The notes: generated by a model not told the origin, from the sequence alone. 64,000 bases of DNA from Lachnospiraceae bacterium UBA4260 (GCA_002395235.1 DGWK01000032.1:85828-149827), one strand, 5' to 3'; shown: positions 27,307 to 35,408, counted from the first letter of the stretch. Made by a program: numbers and translations.

Positions 27307-28929
27307 TCACTTCAGCTCCAGCCCCAGCATGGTCAGGTCGTCGAACTGCGTTCTGTCACCCACAAATTCCTTTACCCTTTTATTTATATTCTCAAGAAGT
27401 TCCTGGGGCGAGCCGTCCCTGCACTCATTCAGGGCCTGCGTCATCCTGTCTGTCGAGAAAAGCTTGTCATACGGGTCCGTGGCCTCGGGCACGCCATCCG
27501 TGTAAATGAATATTTTGTCACCCTTTCCGAGCTGCAGTTCAAAATCCTTGTAGACCATCCCCGGCTGTATACCCACTGCGATATTGTGCCTGGTCTTGTA
27601 AAGTTCGAACTCGCCGCCCTTGTGACAGACAGCCGGGTCTTCGTGGCCTGCATTGACAAAGGTGAGTTTTCCCGTCGAGAGCTCAAGGATTCCCAGCCAG
27701 ATCGTGACAAACAGGTTCTCGCCGTTGTGCTCGCATACTCTGTCATTTACATACGCCATGATCTGCGCCGGCGTCCCCCCCATGCTTGTCCGAAGGCTGA
27801 TCATGATGTTGATCGCCATCATGAACAGCGCCGCCGGGACGCCCTTGTCCGACACGTCGCCGATCCACATGGCCAAATGGTCGTTGTCCACCAGTATGAA
27901 GTTATAGAAGTCGCCGCCCACTTCTTTGGCGGGTCTCATGTAGGCGTAGACGTCAAATTCTCCCCTGTCCGGGAAGGCCGGGAATTTGGTGGGCAGGGAG
28001 CTGTACTGGATCTGCTTGGCAAAAGAGAGCTCCGTTCCGATTCTCTCCCGCTCCGCGGTGACCAGCGTCAGATTGTCCACGTACTTCACCATATCCGTCT
28101 CCATCTTATCGATGGAGCGCGAGAGATTGTAAATCTCCTCATATTTGCTGACGTCCCCCAGTTCCTCGCCTTTAGTGTTCTCTTTGGCAAAACGGGTCGC
28201 CTCTTTGGAGATCTTCCTGATCGGGCCGACCACCCACTTTCTCAAAAAGCGCGCCACGAACTGCACTACGATTACAGACAAAATCAGCGCGGCTACAACG
28301 ATATAAGTCACAAAACTTCCTATTGCGGATGCCAGCTCGCTGATCGGGCGCTGCACGCACAAAAGAGCGGCCACTTTGCCCTCGGAATTCCTGACGGGAA
28401 CGATCATTGTAATGTGCTGGTGCAGGCCGGGCCCGGGATTAAACCGGTATATGATCTCATAGGGCGTCTCTTCTTCATAAATATCTTTATAAGCGCTGCG
28501 ATAGGTGTCGTTTGTGGTCTCGCGCTCGTACCCTCTCTCCCACTCCGTGTAATTGGAATCATCTACGGAATTGTCTACGGCATTAAAGACGGAGACAACT
28601 CTCCCGTAATCGCTCCGGTCCACATCAATGACATAGACAAGGGAGACGCTCATCCTGGTGCAGTAGGCATTGATGATCCTCTTGGTCCTGTTATATTCTT
28701 CTTCCTGCTGCCCGGCCAGGTAGTCCTTGATATGATCGCCGTTCACCAGCGAAGCCGCCGTATCCGCAATATGATAGGTTGTGTTAGAATATTCGTCGTC
28801 GAAGGCACTCGAAAACTTCCAGATACCGGCCACGCATACAAAAGTTCCGAAAGCAATCAAAAGCAGCATAATCACCGCCGTAATATTGAACGCCATATTG
28901 CTGCGCAGTTTTTTTATCTTATCGATCAT
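27307..28929 (-). CDS. Membrane-bound PP2C/SpoIIE-family serine phosphatase with extracellular sensor
   Basis: A 540-residue protein. It has a transmembrane helix at about 13-37, an extracellular sensor region of about 150 residues resembling single Cache domains (FNPGPGLHQHITMIVPVRNSEGKVAALLCVQRPI), a second helix near 200-222, and a HAMP-like segment. The C-terminal PP2C domain starts near 290 with LSFAKQIQYSSLP and has metal motifs VGGDFYNF, WIGDVSDKGVPAA and IYTDGVPEA. RsbU/RsbP-type enzymes dephosphorylate anti-sigma-factor antagonists, so this is likely a sensory switch of a partner-switching cascade. No antagonist or kinase gene is nearby. It is followed by a terminator and the protease gene. 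Confidence 0.88.
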   Translation of the reverse strand: MIDKIKKLRSNMAFNITAVIMLLLIAFGTFVCVAGIWKFSSAFDDEYSNTTYHIADTAASLVNGDHIKDYLAGQQEEEYNRTKRIINAYCTRMSVSLVYVIDVDRSDYGRVVSVFNAVDNSVDDSNYTEWERGYERETTNDTYRSAYKDIYEEETPYEIIYRFNPGPGLHQHITMIVPVRNSEGKVAALLCVQRPISELASAIGSFVTYIVVAALILSVIVVQFVARFLRKWVVGPIRKISKEATRFAKENTKGEELGDVSKYEEIYNLSRSIDKMETDMVKYVDNLTLVTAERERIGTELSFAKQIQYSSLPTKFPAFPDRGEFDVYAYMRPAKEVGGDFYNFILVDNDHLAMWIGDVSDKGVPAALFMMAINIMISLRTSMGGTPAQIMAYVNDRVCEHNGENLFVTIWLGILELSTGKLTFVNAGHEDPAVCHKGGEFELYKTRHNIAVGIQPGMVYKDFELQLGKGDKIFIYTDGVPEATDPYDKLFSTDRMTQALNECRDGSPQELLENINKRVKEFVGDRTQFDDLTMLGLELK

Positions 28930-28960
28930 GGCCTTACTTCCTCCTCGACCGGAACATGCA

Positions 28961-29012
28961 GCGCCTCCCGCCCGAATGCGAAGCCTTGGAGACGTGGGGA
29001 GCTGAAAGTTAC
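28961..29012 (+). repeat. Family B dispersed repeat, partial copy
   Basis: It begins GCGCCTCCCG, has the CCCGAATGCG core and ends GGGAGCTGAAAGTTAC, matching the right half of the complete element at 9870-10033. It lies just upstream of the phosphatase gene, between it and a terminator. Confidence 0.55.
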
Positions 29013-29047
29013 TTTTATTTTATCATATACGGCCGCGGTTCATCACT

Positions 29048-29084
29048 AAAAAGACCGCTGCAGCAGATGCTGCAACGGTCTTTT
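29048..29084. terminator. Bidirectional terminator
   Basis: AAAAGACCG pairs with CGGTCTTTT, with GCAGCA/TGCTGC inside. A and T runs lie at both ends. It closes the lipoprotein gene ending at 29120. Confidence 0.8.
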
Positions 29085-29119
29085 CTGTTACATCCGCAAA
29101 GCGGATTTTCTATATTTCC

Positions 29120-30076
29120 TCACTTGACTGCGTTTACCATGATCGCGACATCTTCGGCTCCAAGACCGTAGTCATCGTCACCGCCTGCGCCGTATGCCAG
29201 AACTGCGTAATTGTATTCGCCGTCCGTCCAGATCGTCTTCGTAGCTTCGCCTTCACGGTTGCCAAAGCACTTGACTTCCTGTCCGTTCACATCCTGCGTC
29301 CACTCATGCGCGTAAGCTGTGGAGTCAAAAGATACATCGCCGTCACCTGCGGGAACCTTGCCCTTGATCACGCTCATCTCAACAGCTGCCGCAGGGCAGA
29401 ACTCCTGAACAACGCCGTCCATGTATCTGTAAGTGATGTCGCCCATTTTTCCGAGCTCACCCAGAGAGATCACTGTTCCGTTCAGATCAGCCATGGAGTC
29501 AAAGCCCGCGCCCTTCGCGGCTTCCTCAGCCGTAGCTGCCTGGGTCCAATTTGTGTGGCCGCCGGCTTCGCCGGTCTCCTCAGTCGCTGTTCCTTCTGCC
29601 GCGCCGGCTTCCTCACCTTCTGTCTCGGTGATTACAGTAGTAGGCTGCACACTCATAGTGATCTTACCTGTCGTCTTGTCGAGCATGACAACTTTTACAT
29701 CATAAGAGCCGGGAAGCGGAGCGCAGTGCGCAATGTCATCTCCCTCCAGAGTAATCTCATGATCCGGATTCTCAAACGCGGGCGGCGTCGCGGTATCCAG
29801 GTCTTCCACCTGCTCACTCTTCTGGAGCTGGATCAGTACTTTGCCCTTCTCAAGCTCGGCGCCGAACAGGATCTCTTCGCCTTCTCCGACTTCCAGTGCA
29901 CCGGAAGTGGTGGATTCGTCCTTGCCTGCATTTTCGATCGTAACTTCGCCCTCTTTGCCGTTCAGAATTTCAAAAGAGAGTGTGTAAGAATCTGATTCTG
30001 AACTCGAAGAGCACGCAGCCAGTCCGAGTGCCATGGCCATCGCAACTGCTGCTGTAAATAACTTTGTCTTTTTCAT
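29120..30076 (-). CDS. Unrecognised lipoprotein
   Basis: A 318-residue secreted lipoprotein with a signal peptide ending in LAAC followed by SSSS. The N-terminal half (about 30-140) is a beta-rich domain (EILNGKEGEVTIENAG, PGSYDVKVVMLDKTTGKITMSV). An acidic A/E/T/G linker follows (about 150-170). The C-terminal half (about 190-318) has TWTQ/ATKTIWTDGEYNYAVLAYG and ends in AEDVAIMVNAVK, resembling small domains of unknown function that read out solute or envelope state. I cannot assign a role. It is monocistronic with a terminator. Confidence 0.65.
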   Translation of the reverse strand: MKKTKLFTAAVAMAMALGLAACSSSSESDSYTLSFEILNGKEGEVTIENAGKDESTTSGALEVGEGEEILFGAELEKGKVLIQLQKSEQVEDLDTATPPAFENPDHEITLEGDDIAHCAPLPGSYDVKVVMLDKTTGKITMSVQPTTVITETEGEEAGAAEGTATEETGEAGGHTNWTQAATAEEAAKGAGFDSMADLNGTVISLGELGKMGDITYRYMDGVVQEFCPAAAVEMSVIKGKVPAGDGDVSFDSTAYAHEWTQDVNGQEVKCFGNREGEATKTIWTDGEYNYAVLAYGAGGDDDYGLGAEDVAIMVNAVK

Positions 30077-30164
30077 AACGCTTTATCCTTTTATTATTTT
30101 CAAACTTTTGTTTTGTTGGTTACTGAATACATATACGCAGACTCATTAAATCTGCCACGCACAA

Positions 30165-30193
30165 ATTTGGGGCTTGTGGTGCTGAATTGTTAC
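30165..30193 (+). repeat. Family B repeat end overlapping a stop codon
   Basis: GGTGCTGAATTGTTAC (30178-30193) preceded by TTTGGGGCTTGT is the right terminus of the family-B element. Its last bases include the TAA stop (30190-30192) of the antiporter gene on the minus strand. Confidence 0.65.
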
Positions 30194-31491
30194 GCTATTT
30201 TGTCCTTCTTCTCGAAGCGGGCTCTGTTGGCTGCTTCGCCGGCGCCGGCTTTGATCTCGCCCGCGCTTGCAAGTGCCATCCTTGTCAGCTGAGGGCCGAC
30301 CAGCTCATAGACCAGCACACTGAAGAGAACGATGTTGCGGACCATACTGCCCATCTCCACTCCCAGCGCCTGTGCCGTGACGACCATTCCGAGCGCCACG
30401 CCGGCTTGCGGGAACAGTGTGATGCCCAGATATTTGCGGACCGTCTCACTGCAGTGCATCAGCGAACTGCTGAGCCGGGCTCCTGAATACTTGCCGATGC
30501 AGCGCACCAGAATATAGACGATTCCGATCAGGATGATCGCGGGATAGCGGAAGACGCTCAGATCCAGCTCCGCGCCCGAGAGCACAAAAAAGAGTGCGTA
30601 GAGCGGGGCCGTCCACTTGGAGGAGCGGTTCATGATATCTACGGAATACTCACTGAAGTTGCAAAACACCGTTCCCAGCATCATGCACACAAGGAGCGAG
30701 GAAAACCCGATCCTGACGCCGCCACCCAGTTCAAACTCTCTCGAGGCCATCGCGATCGTCATAATGACAAAAGATATTGTGAGGGACAGGCGGTTGGAGT
30801 TGGAAAAGAAAATCTTCTCCAGAACCGTCAGCAGCGTTCCCATGATCGCGCCCAGAATCAGCGAGAACACGATCTCCAAAAGCGGATTGACAATGACCGA
30901 AATTATGTCCAGCCTGCCGCCGACCATGGCCTGCGCAATGCCGAAGGAGACAGAGAACACGACCAGTCCGACCGCGTCATCGAGCGCGACGATCGGCAGA
31001 AGAAGGTCCGTCACCGGACCTTTTGCCTTGTACTGCCTTACAACCATCAGTGTCGCGGCGGGAGCCGTTGCCGAAGCTATAGCGCCGAGCGTGATCGCCA
31101 CAGGCAGCGGCAGCACTTCCGGCCCCAGCACAAAGTGCAGCAGAATCAGAACTGCGTCTACAAGAAGTGTTGCCATAAGCGCCTGGATCACTCCGATCAC
31201 AGTCGCCGTTTTTCCTGTCTCCTTCAGCTGTGCCAGTCTGAACTCATTGCCGATATCAAAGGCAATGAATCCCAGAGCGACATTGCTGAGAGCGCTGACG
31301 CTCTCCAGATCCGCCATACTGTTAAATCCGATTCCGTGAATGCCCAGTTTTCCCAGCACAAACGGTCCTACCAGGACGCCGGCGATCAGAAACGCCGTCA
31401 CATCCGGGAAATTCAGCTTCAAATACTTAAACACACGGGTCATCATAAGGCCCGCAAACAATGCCAATGCAGTTTCCAGTAATAAGCGCAT
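30190..31491 (-). CDS. Cation/proton antiporter (CPA-type, KefB/NhaP-like)
   Basis: A 433-residue polytopic membrane protein with about 12 helices and no RCK/TrkA C-terminal domain. ITLGAIASATAPAATLMVV and LLPIVALDDAVGLVVFSV are the unwound helices of the Na/H-exchanger fold; the ALDDAVG pair is the probable ion-binding site. GPFVLGKLGI and NVALGFIAFDIGNEF are also typical of the CPA2 group. It exchanges Na+ or K+ for H+ across the cytoplasmic membrane. The last codons and stop fall in a family-B repeat, so the C-terminus may have been altered by insertion. It is monocistronic. Confidence 0.85.
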   Translation of the reverse strand: MRLLLETALALFAGLMMTRVFKYLKLNFPDVTAFLIAGVLVGPFVLGKLGIHGIGFNSMADLESVSALSNVALGFIAFDIGNEFRLAQLKETGKTATVIGVIQALMATLLVDAVLILLHFVLGPEVLPLPVAITLGAIASATAPAATLMVVRQYKAKGPVTDLLLPIVALDDAVGLVVFSVSFGIAQAMVGGRLDIISVIVNPLLEIVFSLILGAIMGTLLTVLEKIFFSNSNRLSLTISFVIMTIAMASREFELGGGVRIGFSSLLVCMMLGTVFCNFSEYSVDIMNRSSKWTAPLYALFFVLSGAELDLSVFRYPAIILIGIVYILVRCIGKYSGARLSSSLMHCSETVRKYLGITLFPQAGVALGMVVTAQALGVEMGSMVRNIVLFSVLVYELVGPQLTRMALASAGEIKAGAGEAANRARFEKKDKIA

Positions 31492-31716
31492 AATAAGCCT
31501 CCTTTACAGACGAATTATTTTAGCACTTGTTCCCAGAAATGCAAGTTTTTTCGGCATTATGATTACTTATTCATATATAGTTGGTTGAGAAATTAATTTT
31601 GAGGCATTTTTTGTGGGTGATTGGCAGCAGGGTGATGGGGGAACCGGCGGCCTGTCCTTGCTCTTTTGCTCTTTCGGCGGCTTGTTGTTGCTCTTTGGCT
31701 TCCTCTTTTTGAGCCG
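31492..31716. other. Intergenic region before family C copy 2
   Basis: AT-rich DNA with TATAGTTGG near 31577 and ATGGGGGAACC near 31635. These resemble family-C half-site motifs and could be a decayed remnant. I see no convincing gene. Confidence 0.35.
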
Positions 31717-32007
31717 GTTGGACTATAGCCGCATTTTTTAGTGCCTCGGCCTCCATGAAGAATTTCTGAAAAAGCTTATTCCTGTTAATTTGACGCAAGA
31801 ATCATGCCCGGTTGGAATATATAGCAAGTTGTTTTGGAGGTGGCCTCCATCGCGCTGCTCATGAAGCAATGTTAATGGGGGCCACCTCCTGAAAAATCTG
31901 CAGTCTGATCCAACCAGGCAGGAAATCACCCCCAGATAGTGGCATTTTCGACTTTTCTTATTTTGGACATGGGGCCACAGGAACAAAGCTATGTCAAATA
32001 GTCCAAC
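31717..32007. repeat. Family C nested-palindrome element, copy 2 (291 bp)
   Basis: Half-sites are GTTGGACTATA at 31717, GTTGGAATATA at 31811, inverted TGATCCAAC ending at 31914 and AAATAGTCCAAC ending at 32007. The inner stem is a perfect 12-bp pairing GGTGGCCTCCAT (31839-31850) with ATGGGGGCCACC with one G-T-type mismatch. Offsets are 94, 104 (central unit) and 93 bases, the same architecture as copies 1 and 3. It ends 232 bases before the nuclease-like gene. Confidence 0.8.
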
Positions 32008-32239
32008 TCATCAAAGTTCCGCGCACACTGCCAACTATCTTCCTGCGAGTGAGTTACCCGAAAGCATTGGCTGCCTGAAAAAAGGCAACCAACTTGCCAT
32101 TAAAATCATGAAGGCGTAAAATACTATCGAATCCATCGCTCGGGCAGATCCCGCGCTATTCATGCAAGCGGCCGCCCGACAGATTCCGGAAACAATTCTT
32201 ACTTCATTTCTATTTCCAACTCGGAAGAAAGGAGCCCGT

Positions 32240-33076
32240 ATGACAATCTATCAACTTGTAACAAGGGAGCAGTCTCGTCTCCTCCAGGAAAAAGCGGATC
32301 TTGAGCAACAAATTCATGCTGCTCCTCCCGGTACTCTCACCTTTGTCAAAAACAGATCAAAAAACAGAACCTACTACAAATGGTATGTGAGAAACGAGAA
32401 TGCCGGTTCTCGCCGCACCAAAACCTATCTTCCGCGAAAGAAAAGACCATATGCCAAAAGACTGGCAGAAAAAGGCCTTCGCCAGGCACGCCTCGACGAT
32501 ATCAATCGGGAACTGAAAGCGTTGGACGCTTACCTGCGTAAGCACTGTGACAGTTCTTTCTGGAACAAACTGATCACTTCTCCCGGCTACGGAGAGCTCT
32601 ACGCCGATGATATAATCCCGACAAATGCTAAATTAGAAGACGAGCTCGAGAAATGGGCACATGAGAAATTCGAGTCCAATCCCAAGCACCCTGAAGAACT
32701 AAATGTTCCGACAGATTACGGTATTTTCGTCCGCTCCAAATCAGAAGCCATCATTCTTATGCTTCTCGTTATGTACCGCATTCCTTTTCGTTATGAATGC
32801 AGGCTCGACGTCGACGATCATGTTTATTATCCGGATTTCACAATCCGCCATCCTCTCACCGGCGAAATAATATACTGGGAACATGCCGGAAAAATGGATG
32901 ACCCGGCCTACCGATCCGAATTTCTCACAAAGACCCGCATCTATTACAATAACGGCATTCTTCCCGATCATAACCTGATCCTCACCTTTGAGAGTAAAGG
33001 TCATCCCTTGGACATTTCCATTGTCATGGATAAGTTCAGAGAATTCTTCTTCTGCAACAAGCAGGCTTTAAACTGA
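32240..33076 (+). CDS. PD-(D/E)XK-like nuclease-fold protein of unknown function
   Basis: A 278-residue protein. The start at 32240 (MTIYQLV) follows AAAGGAG by six bases. Residues 5-28 form a short coiled coil. Residues 33-70 hold a basic, integrase-arm-like segment (YYKWYV, KTYLPRKKRPYAKRLAEK), and a helix follows (80-105). Residues 165-250 read RSKSEAIILMLL, IPFRYECRLD, YYPDFTI, IYWEHAGKMDD and KTRIYYNNGI. The Glu169/Asp199/Glu214 arrangement resembles a PD-(D/E)XK or Vsr-like core. Similar proteins are, from memory, common and often multicopy in Lachnospiraceae, without a known function. It is flanked by two family-C elements. Confidence 0.75.
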   Translation: MTIYQLVTREQSRLLQEKADLEQQIHAAPPGTLTFVKNRSKNRTYYKWYVRNENAGSRRTKTYLPRKKRPYAKRLAEKGLRQARLDDINRELKALDAYLRKHCDSSFWNKLITSPGYGELYADDIIPTNAKLEDELEKWAHEKFESNPKHPEELNVPTDYGIFVRSKSEAIILMLLVMYRIPFRYECRLDVDDHVYYPDFTIRHPLTGEIIYWEHAGKMDDPAYRSEFLTKTRIYYNNGILPDHNLILTFESKGHPLDISIVMDKFREFFFCNKQALN

Positions 33077-33173
33077 GCCAATGCCAGCGTGAAAAGTTTG
33101 TCCTTGCACTTTTTTGAGCACCGATTCTTCAGATGCGATCCACAAACTTCACCACAAACCCGCCCGACTATAG

Positions 33174-33179
33174 TATAAT
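33174..33179 (+). promoter_or_regulatory. Possible -10 box of the cupin gene
   Basis: TATAAT lies about 60 bases before the cupin ATG, in an AT-rich stretch following the nuclease-like gene. No good -35 is visible. Confidence 0.35.
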
Positions 33180-33237
33180 TTATCTAAACTATTTCTAAAC
33201 TAAGCAGTGCGGCAGGCACTAACAGGAGGGTTATCTT

Positions 33238-33588
33238 ATGATCAGAAGAAGCAAGGATAAGGAAAGCATCACAAAGCCGGCTCCCTTTAATGGCGTTGGT
33301 GAGATTACTGTAAGAAGTCTTTTGAACGGTCCTGATGAAATGGAAAATAAGGGGCGTGTTTTCGCGCACACGACGGTTTATCCCGGAAGCAAGATCGGCC
33401 TCCACACCCACAATAGCGACGCAGAGACTTATTACATTCTCTCCGGCAGCGGCAAATACAACGACAACGGCACAATTGTCGATGTACAGCCCGGCGATGT
33501 CTATTACTGCGGCGACGGCGAGTGTCATTCCATCGAGGCGATCGGCGAGCCGATTGAGATGATTGCGCTGATTCTTTACACGACCTGA
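33238..33588 (+). CDS. Small cupin-domain protein
   Basis: A 116-residue single-domain cupin. Motif 1 reads GSKIGLHTHNSDAETYYILSG (His56, His58, Glu63) and motif 2 reads VQPGDVYYCGDGECHSIEAIG with a conserved His near 96, giving the usual 3-His/1-Glu metal site. AGGAGGG lies ahead of the ATG. Proteins like this serve as isomerases, dioxygenases or small-molecule binders; none can be chosen here. It is alone between two family-C regions and has its own terminator. Confidence 0.85.
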   Translation: MIRRSKDKESITKPAPFNGVGEITVRSLLNGPDEMENKGRVFAHTTVYPGSKIGLHTHNSDAETYYILSGSGKYNDNGTIVDVQPGDVYYCGDGECHSIEAIGEPIEMIALILYTT

Positions 33589-33683
33589 GTTCCATTAACA
33601 GTTAAGACTCGGTAAGCAAATTTCTGCGCTGCGGCATTATTCAAGACTTATTAAGTGAAGTTCTGCGCGGCAGCAACACAATA

Positions 33684-33731
33684 ACAGGGTACATTTTGTT
33701 GATTGACAGGCACGATGTATCCTGTTTTTTT
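33684..33731 (+). terminator. Terminator of the cupin gene
   Basis: ACAGGGTACAT (33684-33694) pairs with ATGTATCCTGT (33715-33725) and is followed by a T7 run on the plus strand. Confidence 0.85.
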
Positions 33732-33830
33732 GTTGCCTGGGAAGCCAATTTACTTGTTGAAGGCATCTGAATGAATTCTTTCCCATGTCAAAAACAGGAA
33801 GAAGAGCGTTCGGTCCAATTCAGATCGTTT

Positions 33831-34122
33831 GTTGGATCATAGCAGCAATTTTTCTTCCTTCTGCCCCCATGCACTTTTTCTCCTGCCGGCTATTTTCACT
33901 AAAAATAAGGAATATTCTGCCGGCGTTGGACCATAGCCGGCTTCTTTTCGGCTGTGGCCCCCACACGGCATTGCGATGCCGTGGGCAAATGGGGGCAACC
34001 CGCTTCAGCTTGTGCATTATAGTCCAACCCGACAAGAAAAGAGCCTGAATAAGCGTCTGATTCAACTGCCTGCCCATTTTCCATGGGGGCAGGCGGTCAA
34101 AAGCAAGCTCATATAATCCAAC
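33831..34122. repeat. Family C nested-palindrome element, copy 3 (292 bp)
   Basis: Half-sites are GTTGGATCATA at 33831, GTTGGACCATA at 33925, inverted TATAGTCCAAC ending at 34028 and ATAATCCAAC ending at 34122. The outer pair CTGCCCCCATG (near 33861) and CATGGGGGCAG (near 34082) is a perfect 11-bp complement. The central hairpin also contains ACGGCAT/ATGCCGT. Offsets are 94, 104 (central unit) and 94 bases. Confidence 0.8.
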
Positions 34123-34133
34123 CACGCTTTTTT

Positions 34134-34270
34134 CCCTCGCCACAAGGCACACCCCGGCCCCGCGAGCTCCCTCCGCAAGACATCCCAAGCCACAAACAAG
34201 AGCAATTCCCTCGCCACAGGCCCCCCGGCCCCGCAAGCTCACCCCGCACGACACCCCAGAGCCCTCGCAG
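34134..34270. repeat. Imperfect tandem duplication, period 74 bp
   Basis: Two copies start CCCTCGCCACA at 34134 and 34208 and share the order CCCGGCCCCGC, AGCTC, CCGCA, GACA and AGCC. The plus strand is strikingly C-rich and G-poor. It lies between family C copy 3 and the amidohydrolase terminator. Confidence 0.6.
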
Positions 34271-34298
34271 TGCCCCCAAAAGCACCCCTGCCCACAAC

Positions 34299-34328
34299 AA
34301 AAGGCCGCCGGCTCCCGCCGACGGCCTC
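34299..34328 (-). terminator. Terminator of the eight-gene operon
   Basis: GGCCGTCGGC pairs with GCCGGCGGCC with one mismatch and is followed on the minus strand by TTTTGTTG. It lies about 15 bases past the amidohydrolase stop. Confidence 0.75.
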
Positions 34329-34343
34329 CCTTTTTCATTTCAT

Positions 34344-35258
34344 TCAGCTGAAGTACACAAGCTGTGCATTGTTGTAGTAAATATCCTCCAGCTCTTTCTG
34401 CGTAAAGACGTTGGATTTCTCAAGATAGTCCGTGAGGTGCTCGTAGGTATCCTGCGTAGCAGCGAACGGAGCATCTGTGCCCCACATCATCCTGTCCGCG
34501 CCGATGATATCTCTGGCTTCTGCCAGGGTATCGACTGTCTCGGGATAAGGATAGACATCGGGAGCCATGATCTTGGGCATTGCGGCGATGTCAAACCAGA
34601 CGTTGGCCTGGGTGAGCATCTGCAGCTCTGCCTTCCACTCTTTCTTCTTCTCGCGCATAGGGGCAAGAAGGTGGCAGATCACGACCTTGAGGTCCGGGCA
34701 TCTGTCCGCGATGCGCATCAGAGCGGTGGTCTGATGGCTCTCCATCAGGATGTCGCCGACGTCCAGCGCTACCACACCGTGATTCTTCTCGATCATCTTG
34801 TAGATCTCCATCATTCTGTCGCCGGACAGATCGAAGGGATCGTGGCAGCCCATGAGGCCGCCGCCGGAGCTGACTTCGAATTTGACAAGACGGAAGTGCT
34901 TCTCCTCGAGGAATCTCTGCAGAGTTTCCATGTGGTTGGTGGCGAAAGGCTCCACCTCACAGGAAGGGCAGAAACGATCGGGATACTTCTCAAGAAGTTC
35001 CTCGTGGTAAATGTTCTGGAAGCCGTACATGCTGCCGTTCATCAGAACCGCTTTTTCTACATTGTTGCGGTCCATGATCGCCAGGGCCTGCTCTGCGGTA
35101 AAGCAGTCTTCGCCGTACTCACCCGTCTGGGGGAAGAGCTGGAATACTTCGCCGCTGCCCCACTGGCACTTTCCGCCGCCGATGGCGCGAAGCTCGCCGC
35201 GTCTGCAGTATCCGGCTACGATCTTTGCCAGATGTAAGTGTGCATCAATTTTTTTCAT
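34344..35258 (-). CDS. Amidohydrolase family protein (amidohydrolase 2, TIM barrel)
   Basis: A 304-residue cytosolic metal-dependent hydrolase. The N-terminal IDAHLHLAK gives the first metal histidines, ICHLLAP a later one, and WGTDAPFAATQ the conserved active-site aspartate of the PF04909 group. Members hydrolyse lactones or decarboxylate acids. The gene is last in the operon that begins with YhcH. A sugar-acid lactonase role would fit the context, but this is inference. AGGATTAC precedes the ATG. A family-A repeat separates it from the permease gene, so its transcription could be partly independent. Confidence 0.78.
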   Translation of the reverse strand: MKKIDAHLHLAKIVAGYCRRGELRAIGGGKCQWGSGEVFQLFPQTGEYGEDCFTAEQALAIMDRNNVEKAVLMNGSMYGFQNIYHEELLEKYPDRFCPSCEVEPFATNHMETLQRFLEEKHFRLVKFEVSSGGGLMGCHDPFDLSGDRMMEIYKMIEKNHGVVALDVGDILMESHQTTALMRIADRCPDLKVVICHLLAPMREKKKEWKAELQMLTQANVWFDIAAMPKIMAPDVYPYPETVDTLAEARDIIGADRMMWGTDAPFAATQDTYEHLTDYLEKSNVFTQKELEDIYYNNAQLVYFS

Positions 35259-35285
35259 AAGTAATCCTCATTCAGATGTTGTTAA

Positions 35286-35378
35286 GGTTCGCACTGCGAA
35301 CCGTTGCGACGCGTGCGGGTCACCTTGTAAGGCAGCCCGCACGCGTTTTCATCACAAATTCATCGGGAGACTGCTCCC
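35286..35378. repeat. Family A multi-hairpin repeat, second copy
   Basis: H1 is a perfect GGTTCGC/GCGAACC (35287-35302), H2 is GCGTGCGGG/CCCGCACGC (35311-35344) with CCTT/AAGG inside, and H3 is reduced to GGGAG/CTCCC (35365-35378). It follows copy 1 at 3831-3942 in order and spacing. It lies inside an operon, between a permease gene and the amidohydrolase gene. Confidence 0.7.
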
Positions 35379-35408
35379 TTCAAAAGCACACGTCTGTCTC
35401 GATTGCGA

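Noticed and set aside
5629..34122. Family-C half-sites as integron attC sites
   Set aside because: GTTGGAY and RTCCAAC do fit GTTRRRY and RYYYAAC, but an attC begins with RYYYAAC and ends with GTTRRRY. Here the order is reversed, no cassette genes lie between the sites, and no integron integrase is visible.
31717..34122. Family C as a CRISPR array
   Set aside because: Half-sites are only about 11 bases, occur in both orientations and are spaced at 93-104 bases; there are no cas genes.
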